DNA of 64,000 nt from Polymyxa betae (taxonomy: Eukaryota > Endomyxa > Phytomyxea > Plasmodiophorida > Plasmodiophoridae): assembly GCA_003693705.1 (NCBI GenBank), contig RBZT01000680.1, forward strand, positions 1 to 64,000, read 5' to 3'. Below, one piece after another: positions 10,875 to 22,049 of the stretch. The notes beneath the pieces were generated by a model, which worked only from the letters and a program-made list of their open reading frames with translations, was not told the origin of the DNA and ran no database searches. Numbering within the stretch: position 1 is the first letter of the stretch; every line of letters begins with the position of its first letter. Position numbers and translations under genes: made by a program.

Positions 10875-11089
10875 TTTTAGGTATCCGGACGAGAGAGCGA
10901 ACCACAAGTTAGGCGAACGAGGAACAGATACCGCTATTGACGGCCACGAAGGTAATATATGACAAGACACCCCATTGAAATTTCTGCCGCTAGGTCCGTG
11001 GCGCAGTCCGGACCCCAGCAGCCACGAGGTAGGGAGACCAAGCTCTCCCGACCTCTGGACTCTCACTCTTCTATCTCGCGTGCATTTGC
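10875..11089 (+). repeat. Split direct repeat A1
   Basis: 215 bp, nearly identical in sequence and equal in length to 15079-15293. It begins TTTTAGGTATCCGG and ends CGCGTGCATTTGC. The putative gag ATG is at 11099, ten bases after it. Confidence 0.9.
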
Positions 11090-11098
11090 ATCATCACC

Positions 11099-12565
11099 AT
11101 GCCTGTTACCCGGACCTCCAAGGCTAAAGCCCTTGTCTCCTCCAAGGCGCAAGCCTCCAGCCCTAACAGCATGGGGGATGCCTCCTGGGAGGCATCGGAC
11201 TACAACGATTCCTCCTCCCCTTCACAATCACAAACCGCAGCCAGCAACCACTCCTCCAGCTCCGAGAGTGCTAATGAATCCACCAGCAGCGATCCACCTC
11301 CTCCTTCATCCTACAACTCCCCCGCTCCGCCGTTCTCTGTTACCGACATTCAAGCCATCATCGATAAGAACAACGCGCGAATGGAGCAAAATTTTCTGAA
11401 GAGAAAAAAAGCCAACCGGGAGGCGGCGTAGAAAAGAGAACGCACCCTCCTTGGTGAGGTTGAAGCTCTGAAGAGAGAGCTTTCATCTAACTAGAAGACC
11501 AACCCTAATTATGGTGAGGCCTTCCTGGCTGTCAAGACTGAGGTTCGAGAATCCTAGACGGAAAGTTCGTTGATTACGCGACCCTTATGCCCTCCAACGA
11601 TTCATCGAAAGAAGACCTGCACACCGTCGTAATCCAAGGCGGCGATCAGCGCGTCCTCAAATCCGCCAACAGCCGCCGAGACGTCCCCAACCCCCTTGCG
11701 TGGTCCGAAGTCCATCAAACAGTCATCTACACCCTCGCCAAGAATAATGCCCCCCCGCTCGTACATCATCGCGATGCTACACCATTCATTGATTGTCCAA
11801 ACACGAGCCATGTCCTACCCATGGCGCGCCGTTTCAGAATACTATCAGCGTAAGCGTCGCAATGCTGAGTGTTCTCCAGGGAAATGCGCGATCCTCCTGG
11901 AGTATAACATGGAAGACGAATAGCGATTGAAGCTCAACCCCCGACTTGCCCATCGCCCCGAATCTGCTGGATCCGATCCAAAGCGCCGCCGGACGGATGT
12001 CAAGAACCGACTTCACGCTGGCTATGACGACGAAGGGCGTGAGCGATGCAAGGATCACGTCATGAAAAATTGCGAATTCGGCAACCGATGCCGCTGGAGC
12101 CATAAACCGCTCTCCAAGAAGGCTTCTGAAGCCAAGTCTTCTACTAAGCCCTCCAATTCCAACTATTACTTGACTATAACCACGGTAGATGCGCATACCA
12201 TTTTAACAAAAAACTTTTCCAGTTGCAGACCTATAGCGATAGATCAGAACCCTAGTCTAGTGAGCGAAGATACTAGCAAAACGAGCCCATACGACGACCC
12301 AGAAGCCGTCTTGCGATTCTCCCTACGATCAGATCGGGTTCTACTGATGGAACAAGGACTCGAAGTCCAACCATGTCTCAACCACAGCCGCTGGATTCTA
12401 GAGCTCCAGCAGCACCCAAAGCAGCAACCAGCCTCCCGGTGTTGCAACAGTATCACAGAAGGAGCAGATATCCGATACACTGGCCCGACCAATCGAACAA
12501 GAGGATGGGATTCACCGGAAAAGCATGACGATTCACGGCAAAGATTCTTCGCGACATTAACGTAA
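11099..12565 (+). pseudogene. Ngaro gag-like ORF remnants
   Basis: 11099-11431 encodes a Ser/Pro-rich protein starting 10 bp after repeat A1. Its C-terminus (I-I-D-K-N-N-A-R-M-E-Q) looks like the start of a coiled coil and ends in a basic patch. Further frames at 11587-11853, 11696-11923 and 11927-12565 continue it after frameshifts. A CCCH zinc-finger-like motif (C-x7-C-x5-C-x3-H, with C-K-D-H...W-S-H) lies near 12049-12105, consistent with a nucleic-acid-binding gag. The reading after about 12200 resembles nothing I recognise. Gag would package the element RNA. Inactive. Confidence 0.55.
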
Positions 12566-12629
12566 AGAGCACATGTAGGGGCACTTCGTCGGCCCCTTCA
12601 TGCGTGACTAAATTCCCTTTCCTCACTTC

Positions 12630-13497
12630 ATGACCTGTCCAGTCTATACCGAAGCCAACCGCCTGGGTATTCGATTAGATGCGACAAAGAGGCAAAGCCC
12701 TTCGACCTGCCAGACATATATAGGATTCCAATTCGACACCGAGACGATGAGAGTCTCCATCCCTCCAAAGAAATTAGCTAAGGCAAAGGCAAAGATTTCT
12801 GAGTTCCTGCTGGCCAACAAGGCAACGATCACCCAATACCAGCTGCTAATTGGCACCCTAAACTACCTCGCCCAGATCATGCCGGCAGGCCGGACCTTCC
12901 TCTTCCACCTGCGCCAACAGGTCCGATCCTACACTATCAGGTTCTGCACCCAGCCAGTTCCCGCTTACGTCAAAGAGGATTTGCGGACATGGCTCAAGTT
13001 CATTGACTCCTGGAACGCATCATATGAGATTATTCCAGAATGCGAGAAGAATGCCTCTGATATAGGAGTATTCACCGATGCTTCAGATTGGGGAATGGGT
13101 GGCTGGAATGCCCAGACCCGAGAATGGTTTCAAGAACCATGGCCAACCACCCACCAACAAGAAAGCATCGGAGCGAGAGAGCTCCGAGCGGTCCTCGAAG
13201 CCCTCACACTTTGGGCCATGATTGGCAGGGCGCCACTGAAATTATCGACACCGATAATGAAGGCAATGTCCATGCAATGACCAACCGCCGCTCCCGAACA
13301 GACCCCGTCATCAACGACATTCTGAAGTCGATATTTTATGACGAGTTATCACACAGATGTCGCATCAAGCTCGTGCACATTGCAGGCACTACCAACACCA
13401 TTGTTGATGCACTATCACGTAACAGACACTGCACAGAGACCCTGAAAGGGAAACGCGTTCAGCGGGCTGAGAGGTTCTGCAGAGGAGAAGCCCCTTA
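12630..13497 (+). pseudogene. Ngaro RT thumb and RNase H, palm missing
   Basis: The reading starts after the point where the RT active site (YxDD) should be. It opens with E-A-N-R-L-G-I-R-L-D-A-T-K-R and continues Y-I-G-F-Q-F-D, then K-A-K-A-K-I, typical of DIRS-order RT connection regions. RNase H follows: F-T-D-A-S-D-W-G-M-G-G-W near 13071, E-S-I-G-A-R-E-L near 13165, then, after a frameshift near 13250, D-T-D-N-E-G-N-V and V-D-A-L-S-R near 13405. Fingers and palm are absent, so the copy cannot reverse transcribe. The joined gag and thumb regions suggest an internal deletion near 12.2-12.6 kb. Confidence 0.8.
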
Positions 13498-13631
13498 AAC
13501 GCAAATCAATAAAAACGCAGAATATATGAGCAGGGCACTAATGAAACATAACATGAAGCGAAGAAGTCCCCCACGGACCTAGAATCGGAAGAGACACGAG
13601 AGAGGGAGACCAGACCCATCACACTGCTACC

Positions 13632-14826
13632 ATGAGTATAAAGAAGAGAACGCTTCCTTTCCACCTATCCAAGGAAGGGGCCAAGGCCCTAAAGAAGGCG
13701 AAGTCTATCCAGATCCGAGACACCGAGCGTGATCCAAACTACAGGAAGGACAAGTCCCTCAAGACGAACGAACTATCAAAGAGAGGTGAACAGTACCTGA
13801 AGGTCCTCAGGGATCGTAATGTCCTGGGAGACTCTGTCCTAGCCCACGAGAACCCAGGATTGGTGGAAGAGGCCAGACGAGAATTGGCTCAATCTCTCGC
13901 AACCAATTCCCTGAATGCATACATTTCCGCATGGAAGAATTTTACCAAATGGTGCGAACTTTACGGTGTTGACTACGTTAAGCCGTCGGAATCCGACCTC
14001 GTTCTGTATGTCTTCGACCAAGGCCGAAAACCCAAGGATCAGGGAGGCTTGAGATATCCAACACTGAAGAACTACCTAATGGCATCAGCCACTCTCTGAC
14101 CGCTGGATCAAAGCCCCTCAATTTGTTGGAAGAGATGCCATTACTAGAGGCAATGATGCGCCGACTCCACATCTTACACGGAGCCCAACAAGCCGACACG
14201 CGACGTCCTATTTTTCTATGGATGCTAATTAAGATGAAGAGATCCGGCATCATCAGGACCACCCTCGATATGACAATGCTATCGATCGCGCTACTTGGAC
14301 GCGAAGGACAGTACCGACTCGGGGAGATCACTGCCGACAACCACTCTTCCTCCACACACCCGACGCTCGGACAATGGACATACACACTCAGCGAAGTGAC
14401 CGCGTCCCTTACCCTCCTCGAAGGTAAGACCAACACATGGCAACTGGCCATCAAAGTCATCCATCCCATTGAAGACACCGAAGCCTGTGCCGCAAAGGCC
14501 CTTCAGAACCTGATTATCGAACGAGCCAACTGCAAGGCTACCGACCCACTATTCTCGGACGCACAGAACCGACCCATCACGCGAAAGGCGTTCACCACAT
14601 GGCTAAACAAAGCATTGAAGAGTATCGGAATCTCAGACGGACGATACAAGGGCCACAGCCTACGAATCGGTGGAGCCACAGAACTTAGTGAAATGAAGGT
14701 CGCTGACCACGTAATCCAAGCGATGGGCAGATGGCGCTCATCATGCTATACCCGCTACCGTCGAACAGACACAACCCAGATTCTGCAGACAATTAAAGCA
14801 ACCTACCGCAGGACGGAATGCAACTG
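13632..14826 (+). pseudogene. Ngaro tyrosine recombinase
   Basis: 13632-14099 carries the core-binding domain (N-S-L-N-A-Y-I-S-A-W-K-N-F, then L-V-L-Y-V-F-D). A single frameshift near 14100 leads into 14123-14826, the catalytic domain. The catalytic residues visible are the first Arg (Y-R-L-G-E-I), the H-S-L-R-I-G-G-A-T box (His 14654, Arg 14663), G-R-W and the Tyr in C-Y-T-R-Y (14747 or 14756). The enzyme would insert the circular DNA copy. Apart from the one frameshift it appears complete. The stop lies just before the B1 region. Confidence 0.85.
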
Positions 14827-14995
14827 ACAATAAAGGATTTCGGCAATGAACAGAACATTAATGAGCCGACTCAGTTTCGAACAGAATCCAGTTTATGATG
14901 AGAAACCAATCATAGAGACAGAGCAGACATAAAGGCAGTCGAGTAGAAACAGCTGAGCCAACGAGCGGGCGGGCAGAAAGGCCATGAAGGTTGGA

Positions 14996-15080
14996 GGGGA
15001 AAGGGCTGAGAAGATTCTCGAAACGAACGAGACCTTCGGCCCTTCCGGCCTTTCCACCCAACCGAAATGAGACATCAATT
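14996..15080 (+). repeat. Split direct repeat B1
   Basis: 85 bp, nearly identical to 15362-15446 (GGGGAAAGGGCTGAG... to CATCAATT). It abuts A2 with a 2-bp overlap at TT. Confidence 0.9.
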
Positions 15081-15293
15081 TTAGGTATCCGGACGAGAGA
15101 GCGAACCACAAGTTATGAGAACGAGGAACAGATACCGTTATTGACGGCCACGAAGGTAATATATGACAAGAGACCCCTATAAAATTTCTGCGGCTAGGTC
15201 CGTGGCGCAGTCCGGACCCCAGCCGCCACGAGGTAGGGAGACCAAGCTCTCCCGACCTCTAGACTCTCACTCTTCTATCTCGCGTGCATTTGC
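15079..15293 (+). repeat. Split direct repeat A2
   Basis: 215-bp copy of A1 directly joined to B1. The junction carries CAATTTTAGG, combining the B end and the A start as expected of a circular-intermediate element. Confidence 0.9.
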
Positions 15294-15361
15294 CCCGTAG
15301 CCAACCAAGCCTAACCAAAAGGAATTGAATACCGATAAGCCGAATAATAATAAAAACAACC

Positions 15362-15446
15362 GGGGAAAGGGCTGAGAAGATTCTCGAAACGAACGAGGTC
15401 TTCGGCCCTTCCGGCCTTTCCACCCAACCGAAGTGAGACATCAATT
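15362..15446 (+). repeat. Split direct repeat B2 and element end
   Basis: 85-bp copy of B1. It ends at CATCAATT and is followed by AT-rich flanking DNA. Confidence 0.9.
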
Positions 15447-15514
15447 ACTATAATTTTTGTACCTAAAAAACACCTTGTGGCTAATGATTTGCTTTCAAAG
15501 TCGTACATGGTATA

Positions 15515-18016
15515 CCGTGGACTCTCTTATAATTTATAGGGTCGGTGGAGGGGTTTCGTATTAATTATAAGCGAGTATCAATTATATCTGCGTGACATTG
15601 ATACAGTAATTGCGAGAACTGCGGGGCGGTTCTTGACCCGGGTCAACGCTGCCAGAAATTGGAAGAATATCAGTCCCTTCCTCTCTCGCGATTGCTGCGC
15701 TGTGTCACCCGTGCTTGCTACATTTACAGAGCTCTCGTTGGCAGTTATGGATCGCTGTGATGTTTGTTCAGACAACGCTAGCGGGAATCATCGGTTAGTG
15801 GACTTGCTTTGCCAAAAATTGTCAGGATAACAGGTTTTCAGCTGTCCGGCTTGTGATCGACCCGTCCATCCGTTCTGTGGTGAACCATACGCAGCCGATG
15901 AAGAAGGATTTGACCAACGCATTTGGTGCTCGAAGTCTGGGAAGTGCATGCTTTCAAATCAACAGCAGCCAGAATCTGATTGGAAATTGCCCACTGATTC
16001 GGAGTTATCGTCGGATAAATCGTCCGATAGTTCATCCGATGAAAATCGTATCGTTGTCGTTAATGCGGATGTCATCTGGAAGTCCAAATCCAAATTATCC
16101 CATGAGCAACGATCCCAAATTTGGAAGAAGCATCAGGAAGCACCTGAAATGACACAGCTTAAGCTTGCTGAATGGGCGAAAGATGAGTTCCAGCTGGAAA
16201 AACTCACACAAGCCACGATTTCTACAATTTTAAAGGATTTTAGGAACTCTTCCTCGGGTGGCGGGAATTTGACGAATGAACAGGTCCACCAGATCTGGAC
16301 GAAAAGCAAGCAGAGCAAAATGAGCCAGAAAGACTTAGCAGATTGGGCAAAGAAGAAGTTCAATCTCCAGAACGCACCTTGTCAGGCGACGATATCTAAC
16401 ATCGTCAACAACAAACGTGCCATCTCTGACGCTTTGGATGATAAGACTCGCAATATCAAGCGAAAACGTGTCGTGAAATCCCCTGAGCTCGACAACATCT
16501 TGGTTGAATGGATTCTTCAACGCCAAGAAAACCGAGTGATCTTAACTTGACAACTGATCCAGAGGAAGGCTCACGAATTTGCTGATCTGTTGAAGTTGCC
16601 AGAGGACCAGCGCCCTAATTTCTCCGATGGTTGGATTGAGAAATGTTTGAACCGTCATGGTCTCAAGACCATGTTCTTTCCGGTGAAAGCGGTTCTGCCG
16701 ACACAGCAGCTATCGAAGTAGCTTTACCTGATCTTCAGAACGCAATCAAACAAATATCATCCTCAGGACGTCTTCAACATGGATGAGACCGGACTCTTCT
16801 ACTGTCTAGCGCCTGACCGGACAATTGCGACCAGACAGCTTGAGGGTATGAAGAAGGACAAAACCCGTATCAATATTGCTCTGTGTGTCAATGCGGACGG
16901 CACGGAAAATTAGAACTTCTGATTATCGGTCACGCCGCAAAACCTATAGCTTTCAACAACAAATCCGGAGAGCAGCTTGGTTTCTATTACCGCCACAACA
17001 AAAAACCTTGGATGACCTCGTTACTCTTTCAAGAGTGGTTGCAGGAGTTCGATTCTCGAATGAAGCGGCAACAACGAAACATCCTTCTTCTTTTGGATAA
17101 TGCACCTACTCACATGGTGAAGAATCTTAAACTCTTGAACGTAAAGGTATTTTCCTACCACCGAATACAACGTCGCGCATACAGCCGATGGATGCCGGGA
17201 TTATTGCTGCATTCAAGAAGCGCTACCGGTCGTTCCATTTACCTCATGCCTTAGATCGCGATGCTGCTGGGGAGAAGGATCTCTACAAAGTAGATATTCT
17301 AAAGGCAATGCGATGGTGCAGTGCGGCTTGGAATGCATTGACGCCGGACACCATTGCAAATTGTTGGTTGCACAATGGTTTGATGAATGGCGGGACAGCA
17401 TCGTCCTTGTCTGACTCGTTCGATGACAGTGAAATCGATCAGCAGTTGCTAGATCATATCGAGCATCTCAACATCTCTTCGCCTTTGTCCATCGAAGAGA
17501 TGGCAGGCCATAAGACGGACGCTGCTATTCATCATGCGTTTTCTGATACTGATATGGTAGAGCTGTTTTCTGAAGTTGCTGATCAAGAGTATGATGCAAT
17601 CGTAGATGCCAGCCCGGAGCCAGATGTAGAAGAGGTTTCTCTTGAAGACAATATCAAAGCTCTGAAACTCACTCTTAACCTTCTGGTTGATGAACCTATA
17701 GAAAATAAGGCTGCGATTCGCGAAGTCCGCAGAGTTTTACTCCGTCTCAGTAAGGAAAAAATGGAAAAAAAGCTTTGTAATCTCAAACAGAGCGATATTC
17801 GCTTTTTTATGACAAAATAAACATGATTTGAATGTGAGAAACCTGAAAGTCCCTTGGTATTTTTATGCTTATAATTAATGGTTCCTGAGGTTTTATCAAT
17901 TATGAAGTATAAGAGAGTATTAATTATAAGCCATAGAACACATTCGGTGGACGCGCTCATGATCAAATATAAGCGAGTATTATTTATAAGAGAACCAATT
18001 ATAAGCGAGTCTACGG
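15515..18016 (+). mobile_element. pogo/Tigger-like element with TIRs
   Basis: The left end CCGTGGACTCTCTTATAATT (15515-15534) is inverted at the right end AATTATAAGCGAGTCTACGG (17997-18016), with 18 of 20 positions matching. Both ends are flanked by TATA, consistent with the TA duplication of Tc1/mariner-pogo elements. Subterminal copies of ATAAGCGAGTA occur near 15570, 17908 and 17970. The element is 2502 bp and contains one transposase pseudogene. It inserted within the palindromic TACCATCTACGGAGT motif. Confidence 0.85.
15948..17820 (+). pseudogene. pogo/CENP-B-type DDE transposase
   Basis: An acidic/Ser N-terminus is followed by two tandem helix-turn-helix modules: L-S-H-E-Q-R-S-Q-I-W near 16096, and L-T-N-E-Q-V-H-Q-I-W near 16268, each ending Q-A-T-I-S. 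A CENP-B-like second domain follows (about 16490-16690). The catalytic core has D1 in N-M-D-E-T-G (16782), D2 in L-L-D-N-A-P-T-H (17096) and D3 in M-D-A-G-I-I (17191). That is about 105 residues and then about 32, as in pogo. The C-terminal tail to 17820 is acidic and ends with a basic segment. Stops near 16548 and 16911 and frameshifts before 16730 and near 17170 inactivate it. The transposase would bind the TIRs through the HTH modules. Confidence 0.85.
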
Positions 18017-18035
18017 TATAATACCATCTACGGAG
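18015..18035 (+). repeat. Second copy of the TACCATCTACGGAGT motif
   Basis: TAATACCATCTACGGAGT immediately follows the pogo right end and is identical over 18 bp to 7387-7404. With the pogo element removed, the flanks form ATGGTATAATACCAT, a palindrome like the one at 7381. Confidence 0.6.
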
Positions 18036-18433
18036 TCCGATCGGGGCTAATGTACTTGCTTTGTCGGATTGCAATCTTGAAAAAATAATGAATGAGAGGC
18101 GAATTGACATTGCACACACATCCTCTCTCCTGAGGTTAGGGCACCTCACATTGTTTCCGAACACCATGACTGAGAAAATCGGTATGTTTGCTTGAGTTCA
18201 GAGGAAAATATCATCGACCGATACTTTAATTAGGCAAGTCTGTTAATGAAGACCTTGTAAGGCTTCACAACCAGGGTCTTGGGTCTTATTTCATTTTTTC
18301 AAATAATACCGTACAAAATACTCCAGGAAGCGATCATGGTCCTTTAACGAATTGGCAAGGAAGTTGCTCAGCATGGCTTCGAATTCTGCTGTGATGCGAC
18401 ATCTTCTGAGAACCGAGAGCACTTGATGCACAC

Positions 18434-19100
18434 TTATCTTCTCTTCGTTACCCAATAACAAATTTCTTCACCTGAAAAGTCTCGCTGTCTGTATTCTGTA
18501 GCCAAATTTAGAGCAGATGGCACCTGCTGTTGCCAGTAGGAAATGGCCTTGCAAACATGGGAAAACGCTTTTGGCAACCGACCACGAAACACAGTCGTCA
18601 TCCGCAGAAAAGCAAGAGGTTCCAGCAGCGGGGATTTCTCCAAAACAGTTGAGGCAAAGTCAATTTAATGCATTATCAAAATGGTCAGCCATACCTTCAT
18701 CTTACTAAAAATTATGTGCATGTAATTGCTGGATTCACCACTTGCAATTGTGAACAAGAGTGACAGGCCCCTTATTCTCCTTGGTTCCAAAACTGGTCGT
18801 GTTATGGGTGGCATCGATCGAAATCACTCTTTTGAAGTACAAATTCAAGCTTTCCCACATGGTTTGGGTCGGAATGATCAAAACAAACTCACCAATGGTG
18901 AAGCGTGATCAGATGAATCAGGAATATGGCACACTATTAGAACAATCAGTGATATCATCATTGGTTTGGGCTTCATCTGACCTTTGTAGAACAGAACGGG
19001 GATCCAGTTCTCTGCTGAAAACTTTTCAACTATTTGGTGGACAGCCAAAGCGTCATTCGATGGAACTCCGTTTCTGCGTTCCAGGCGAGCCTTGCAATTC
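18434..19100 (-). pseudogene. MULE-like transposase remnant
   Basis: On the minus strand near 18820 the reading V-I-S-I-D-A-T-H-N-T-T resembles the first-aspartate motif of ZSWIM/FAR1-type Mutator transposases. The frame at 18643-18434 follows with G-R-L-P-K-A-F and a helical segment, as in the region after the second Asp. Many stops and shifts are present. Assignment rests on one motif, so it is tentative. 18036-18433 and 19150-19850 show nothing I can name. Confidence 0.35.
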
Positions 19101-19859
19101 AGTATGTCCTGGCGTGTTACCAGACGACAACTGGTGCTCTAATTAACGATGTGAACATTGTTTGTAAGCTGCCAATTCACAGTTATTTGCCTGCAATTCG
19201 CTTTCGCGAGTGCTACGATTGTTGAATTGGGCCATCATGTTTCGCAGGAGTCGCTCCACGGTTAAGCCCTGCTCAGTTCTCCATTCGATATCGTACTTCA
19301 TAGCTGCTCTCAATCAATTGTTGGTGGATGTCCGGCCGTCGGCTTGGCTACGTGTGTGAAAATCCAGAAACTCGACATTAACAGAACCGTTGGAGGAAAT
19401 TTGAGCAGTAATCAATGCTAAACAGTTGAAGTCCAACTTTGTCGATTTCGATTGCCGAACCGGGCGCTCCTTTCTCTCCCAAAGCTTAGTCCTGGCAGAT
19501 TCTTTCGAGCGGGAGCAAACGATATATAAAACAGTATCTGAATTAGCTGTTTTAACAGCACCTTTCCTATTGACAATTTACAATCATCCAGCGAATCTAC
19601 GAATTGTTCGAAATCGGTTCTGGAAAAAAAAATAAAATAATCTTTCTGAACATTTTTTTCGTGTTCGACATTAAGATGAATGACCATTTCTCTTCGTTTA
19701 GACAATGCGTGAGTGCCCATATATCATAGAAAATCGCGGTTATTGCCAGAGGCAGAAACAGTTAAATGTTCAGCTTTATGTGTTTTGAAACCTGGCGACG
19801 AAGGCTATCCGAATGTGAATACGTAAAAATCCAACGGAATCCGATTTTGAAAGGAGCCT

Positions 19860-20370
19860 TAAGGAAAATGACAGCCGTGAATATCCAGGAATGTTCGGCT
19901 CCCAGGATTGTGCCCATTTAATCCAGGACAAATTCCCGGTATTTTTGCATGGTTAAAATCATGATAGAGATGGAAACAAATCTATCGTTATGAGGACTGT
20001 TTCAGGTCATGATCTATGGATCTGTCCTGGTTCCAACAATGAGAGCAATATTGTTATCCGCTATCCTTTGATGGCAAAGTTTCTCAGAGGCGCACGTTCA
20101 GTACAAGGAGAATCGGAATAAATAATCCATTTCATAATTATTGATCGATGGGATTTACCCGAATTGTCCGACCTTTGTAGTTACCACTTCGCAGCCACAG
20201 GGTCTCAAAAGGAGATAATATGGTCAGCAGCAAGAATCCGATCGAAATGTGGAGCTTGCCTTTGCAGTCTTGCAGGCAAGGTCCGCCATTTTAAAGAACC
20301 CGTGTCGGCAGTGGGATCGGTTTAAAATGGTTTCTTTCCGGATTGCTTGTCTGATCCTCCACAGTAAATT
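19860..20370 (+). pseudogene. PIF/Harbinger nuclease remnant (plant-like subtype)
   Basis: Plus-strand readings contain Y-P-G-M-F-G-S-Q-D-C-A-H, D-L-W-I-C-P-G followed by S-N-N-E-S-N-I-V, then D-G-I-Y-P-N-C-P and R-N-V-E-L-A-F-A-V-L-Q-A-R. These match, in order, the D1, glycine-rich, D2 (D-G-I-Y-P) and E (V-E-x-A-F-x-V-L) blocks of the Harbinger subtype also present at 22050-23074. Several frame changes and stops. No Myb partner can be assigned with certainty. 20400-21400 is otherwise empty of recognisable genes. Confidence 0.65.
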
Positions 20371-21435
20371 CTCTGAAATATGAAAGTCATCACAATCTGG
20401 AAAATCTAGTCGACAAAAAATCTTTAGACCTGATATGAACGACGTCGGAACGTTTTCATTTTCAAACGCTTGGTGGAATCAACAACCTTGGCTACCAACA
20501 ATGCCGAAGACATCCCCTTTTAAACGATGAAATTGAGGAATTGAGGGGTCGAAAATACGACCACTAGATAATTTTCATTGGGTGATAAACAATCGTTGAC
20601 GACTATTGTGCATCCTGTGGTGAATGGGTCAGGATTTTGTGCATAGTTTGCAGTACAGCAGCCCGAGTTTCGCTTCTGCGTCCATTTCATTGATGTTTGC
20701 GGAAAACACACAAAACCATTCTTGCTTGCAAAAACATCTCCTGAACTTTGATATCAACCTAGGGCGTCAGCTGTTACGTAGCCGACCATGTCTCTAATCA
20801 AACAATATCCCAATTTATTTACCGTGCATTTATCTATGTTGCAACAATATATTGCTTACATCCAACTGGGCTTCTGCTTAGCTGGATCAACACAGGTTTT
20901 GATCTATTGAGCTGTCTCTTTTGTAGTGTTCTGGAGAATCATAAAAGTTTGATACAACTGGGCAGTAGACGAAAACTTCAGAAAAATGGCACGTTGACAG
21001 TCAAGAGTGCGATCTCAGAATTCATCGCTTGAATCCATCTAAACACGACTGGGCGTTTACCGGCATTTGATTGCGTGGAAGCAGCTCATTAAAGTGAGCA
21101 TAGTGTTGAAAAAGTACGCACCGACAGAAATTGCTCCGGATGTTGACTCTCTTTCCGGGTACTTTCCGTGTCCTGTATCCGGCCCCGTTTTGCCACTTTG
21201 TTGATAAAATACAAATATATATTCACGTATTGTCAATCTTTCAACGACTGATAATTCTACTGCAACGCCTAACATAATTGCGACATCAAGCAATGATCAT
21301 GAATCTGATCCACAAAACGACAGTTCTGATTTCGAGTATATAGACTGTTGGCAAATCCTGCGCGAATGCCCAAATTACGCTGCACTGGATGTTGCAACTG
21401 AATCAAGTAAAGAATCGACAGTAGATACTGCGATA

Positions 21436-21744
21436 TTGTTAGCAGAAAATGGTCCAATTGGTGCAAAGCTTGCCAAGCGGCAAGGTCTCGAGGAAGCAGA
21501 CAACGACATGAATACGTCAAATTTGCTTCAGGCGAACACTGAGCAGAACTACGCTCTACAGGAGCAGACGGCTGCGATGAAAGAGCAGGCAGCGGTCATG
21601 CGACGCCAGTCGGAAGCATTTGAAGAACAGAATGAGATCCGCCTCTTTTCGATGAAAAATGAAGACATTTCTCAATCTTCAATGGATTTCTTCTCTTTAC
21701 TGAAAGCCACGAAGTTGGCCGATTTGCGATCCCTTGCTCAGTGA
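21436..21744 (+). pseudogene. Harbinger partner ORF (Myb/NAM-associated type), C-terminal part
   Basis: The reading N-G-P-I-G-A-K-L-A-K-R followed by a Gln/Glu-rich coiled coil (Q-E-Q-T-A-A-M-K-E-Q) is typical of the C-terminal half of the DNA-binding ORF carried by plant-like PIF/Harbinger elements. It faces, and converges on, the nuclease at 22050-23074, the arrangement expected for a two-gene element. The N-terminal Myb/SANT region upstream (about 21290-21435) is only weakly readable. Confidence 0.6.
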
Positions 21745-22049
21745 GATAATCAATAAATCTATTCATGATCTTCCGATTCTCCAAATCTTGATTAGAAATG
21801 CTCTCTTAATTCACTGGTCCGCCGACAGTGCTTGTCTCGATTCTGCATCGATCCCATCCATTGCCAAAAACAAAAACAATCCATAGGCAGAAGTGCCAAA
21901 TTTCGGCCTCGATCACTACTGCCATTAATGGTTGTTTGAGCACACGATTCAGAAACTGTCGATTTCACGGTCTTGATGTGATCTTCTATGGTCATTTTTC
22001 TAAAAAAAATTATCTTATTGTGTAGGATGACACAAGCTTGTACAATATT

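Larger units (their letters stand above)
10875..15446 (+). mobile_element. Ngaro-like tyrosine-recombinase retrotransposon
   Basis: The layout is A1 (10875-11089), gag, RT-RNase H, tyrosine recombinase, B1 (14996-15080), A2 (15079-15293), a 68-bp spacer, and B2 (15362-15446). These split direct repeats (A1...B1A2...B2) replace LTRs and are characteristic of the Ngaro/PAT-type elements of the DIRS order (family knowledge). Such elements move through a circular DNA intermediate inserted by the recombinase, without target duplication. I see no methyltransferase-like domain, which favours Ngaro over PAT or DIRS. The element is about 4.57 kb and has lost part of its RT. Confidence 0.85.
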
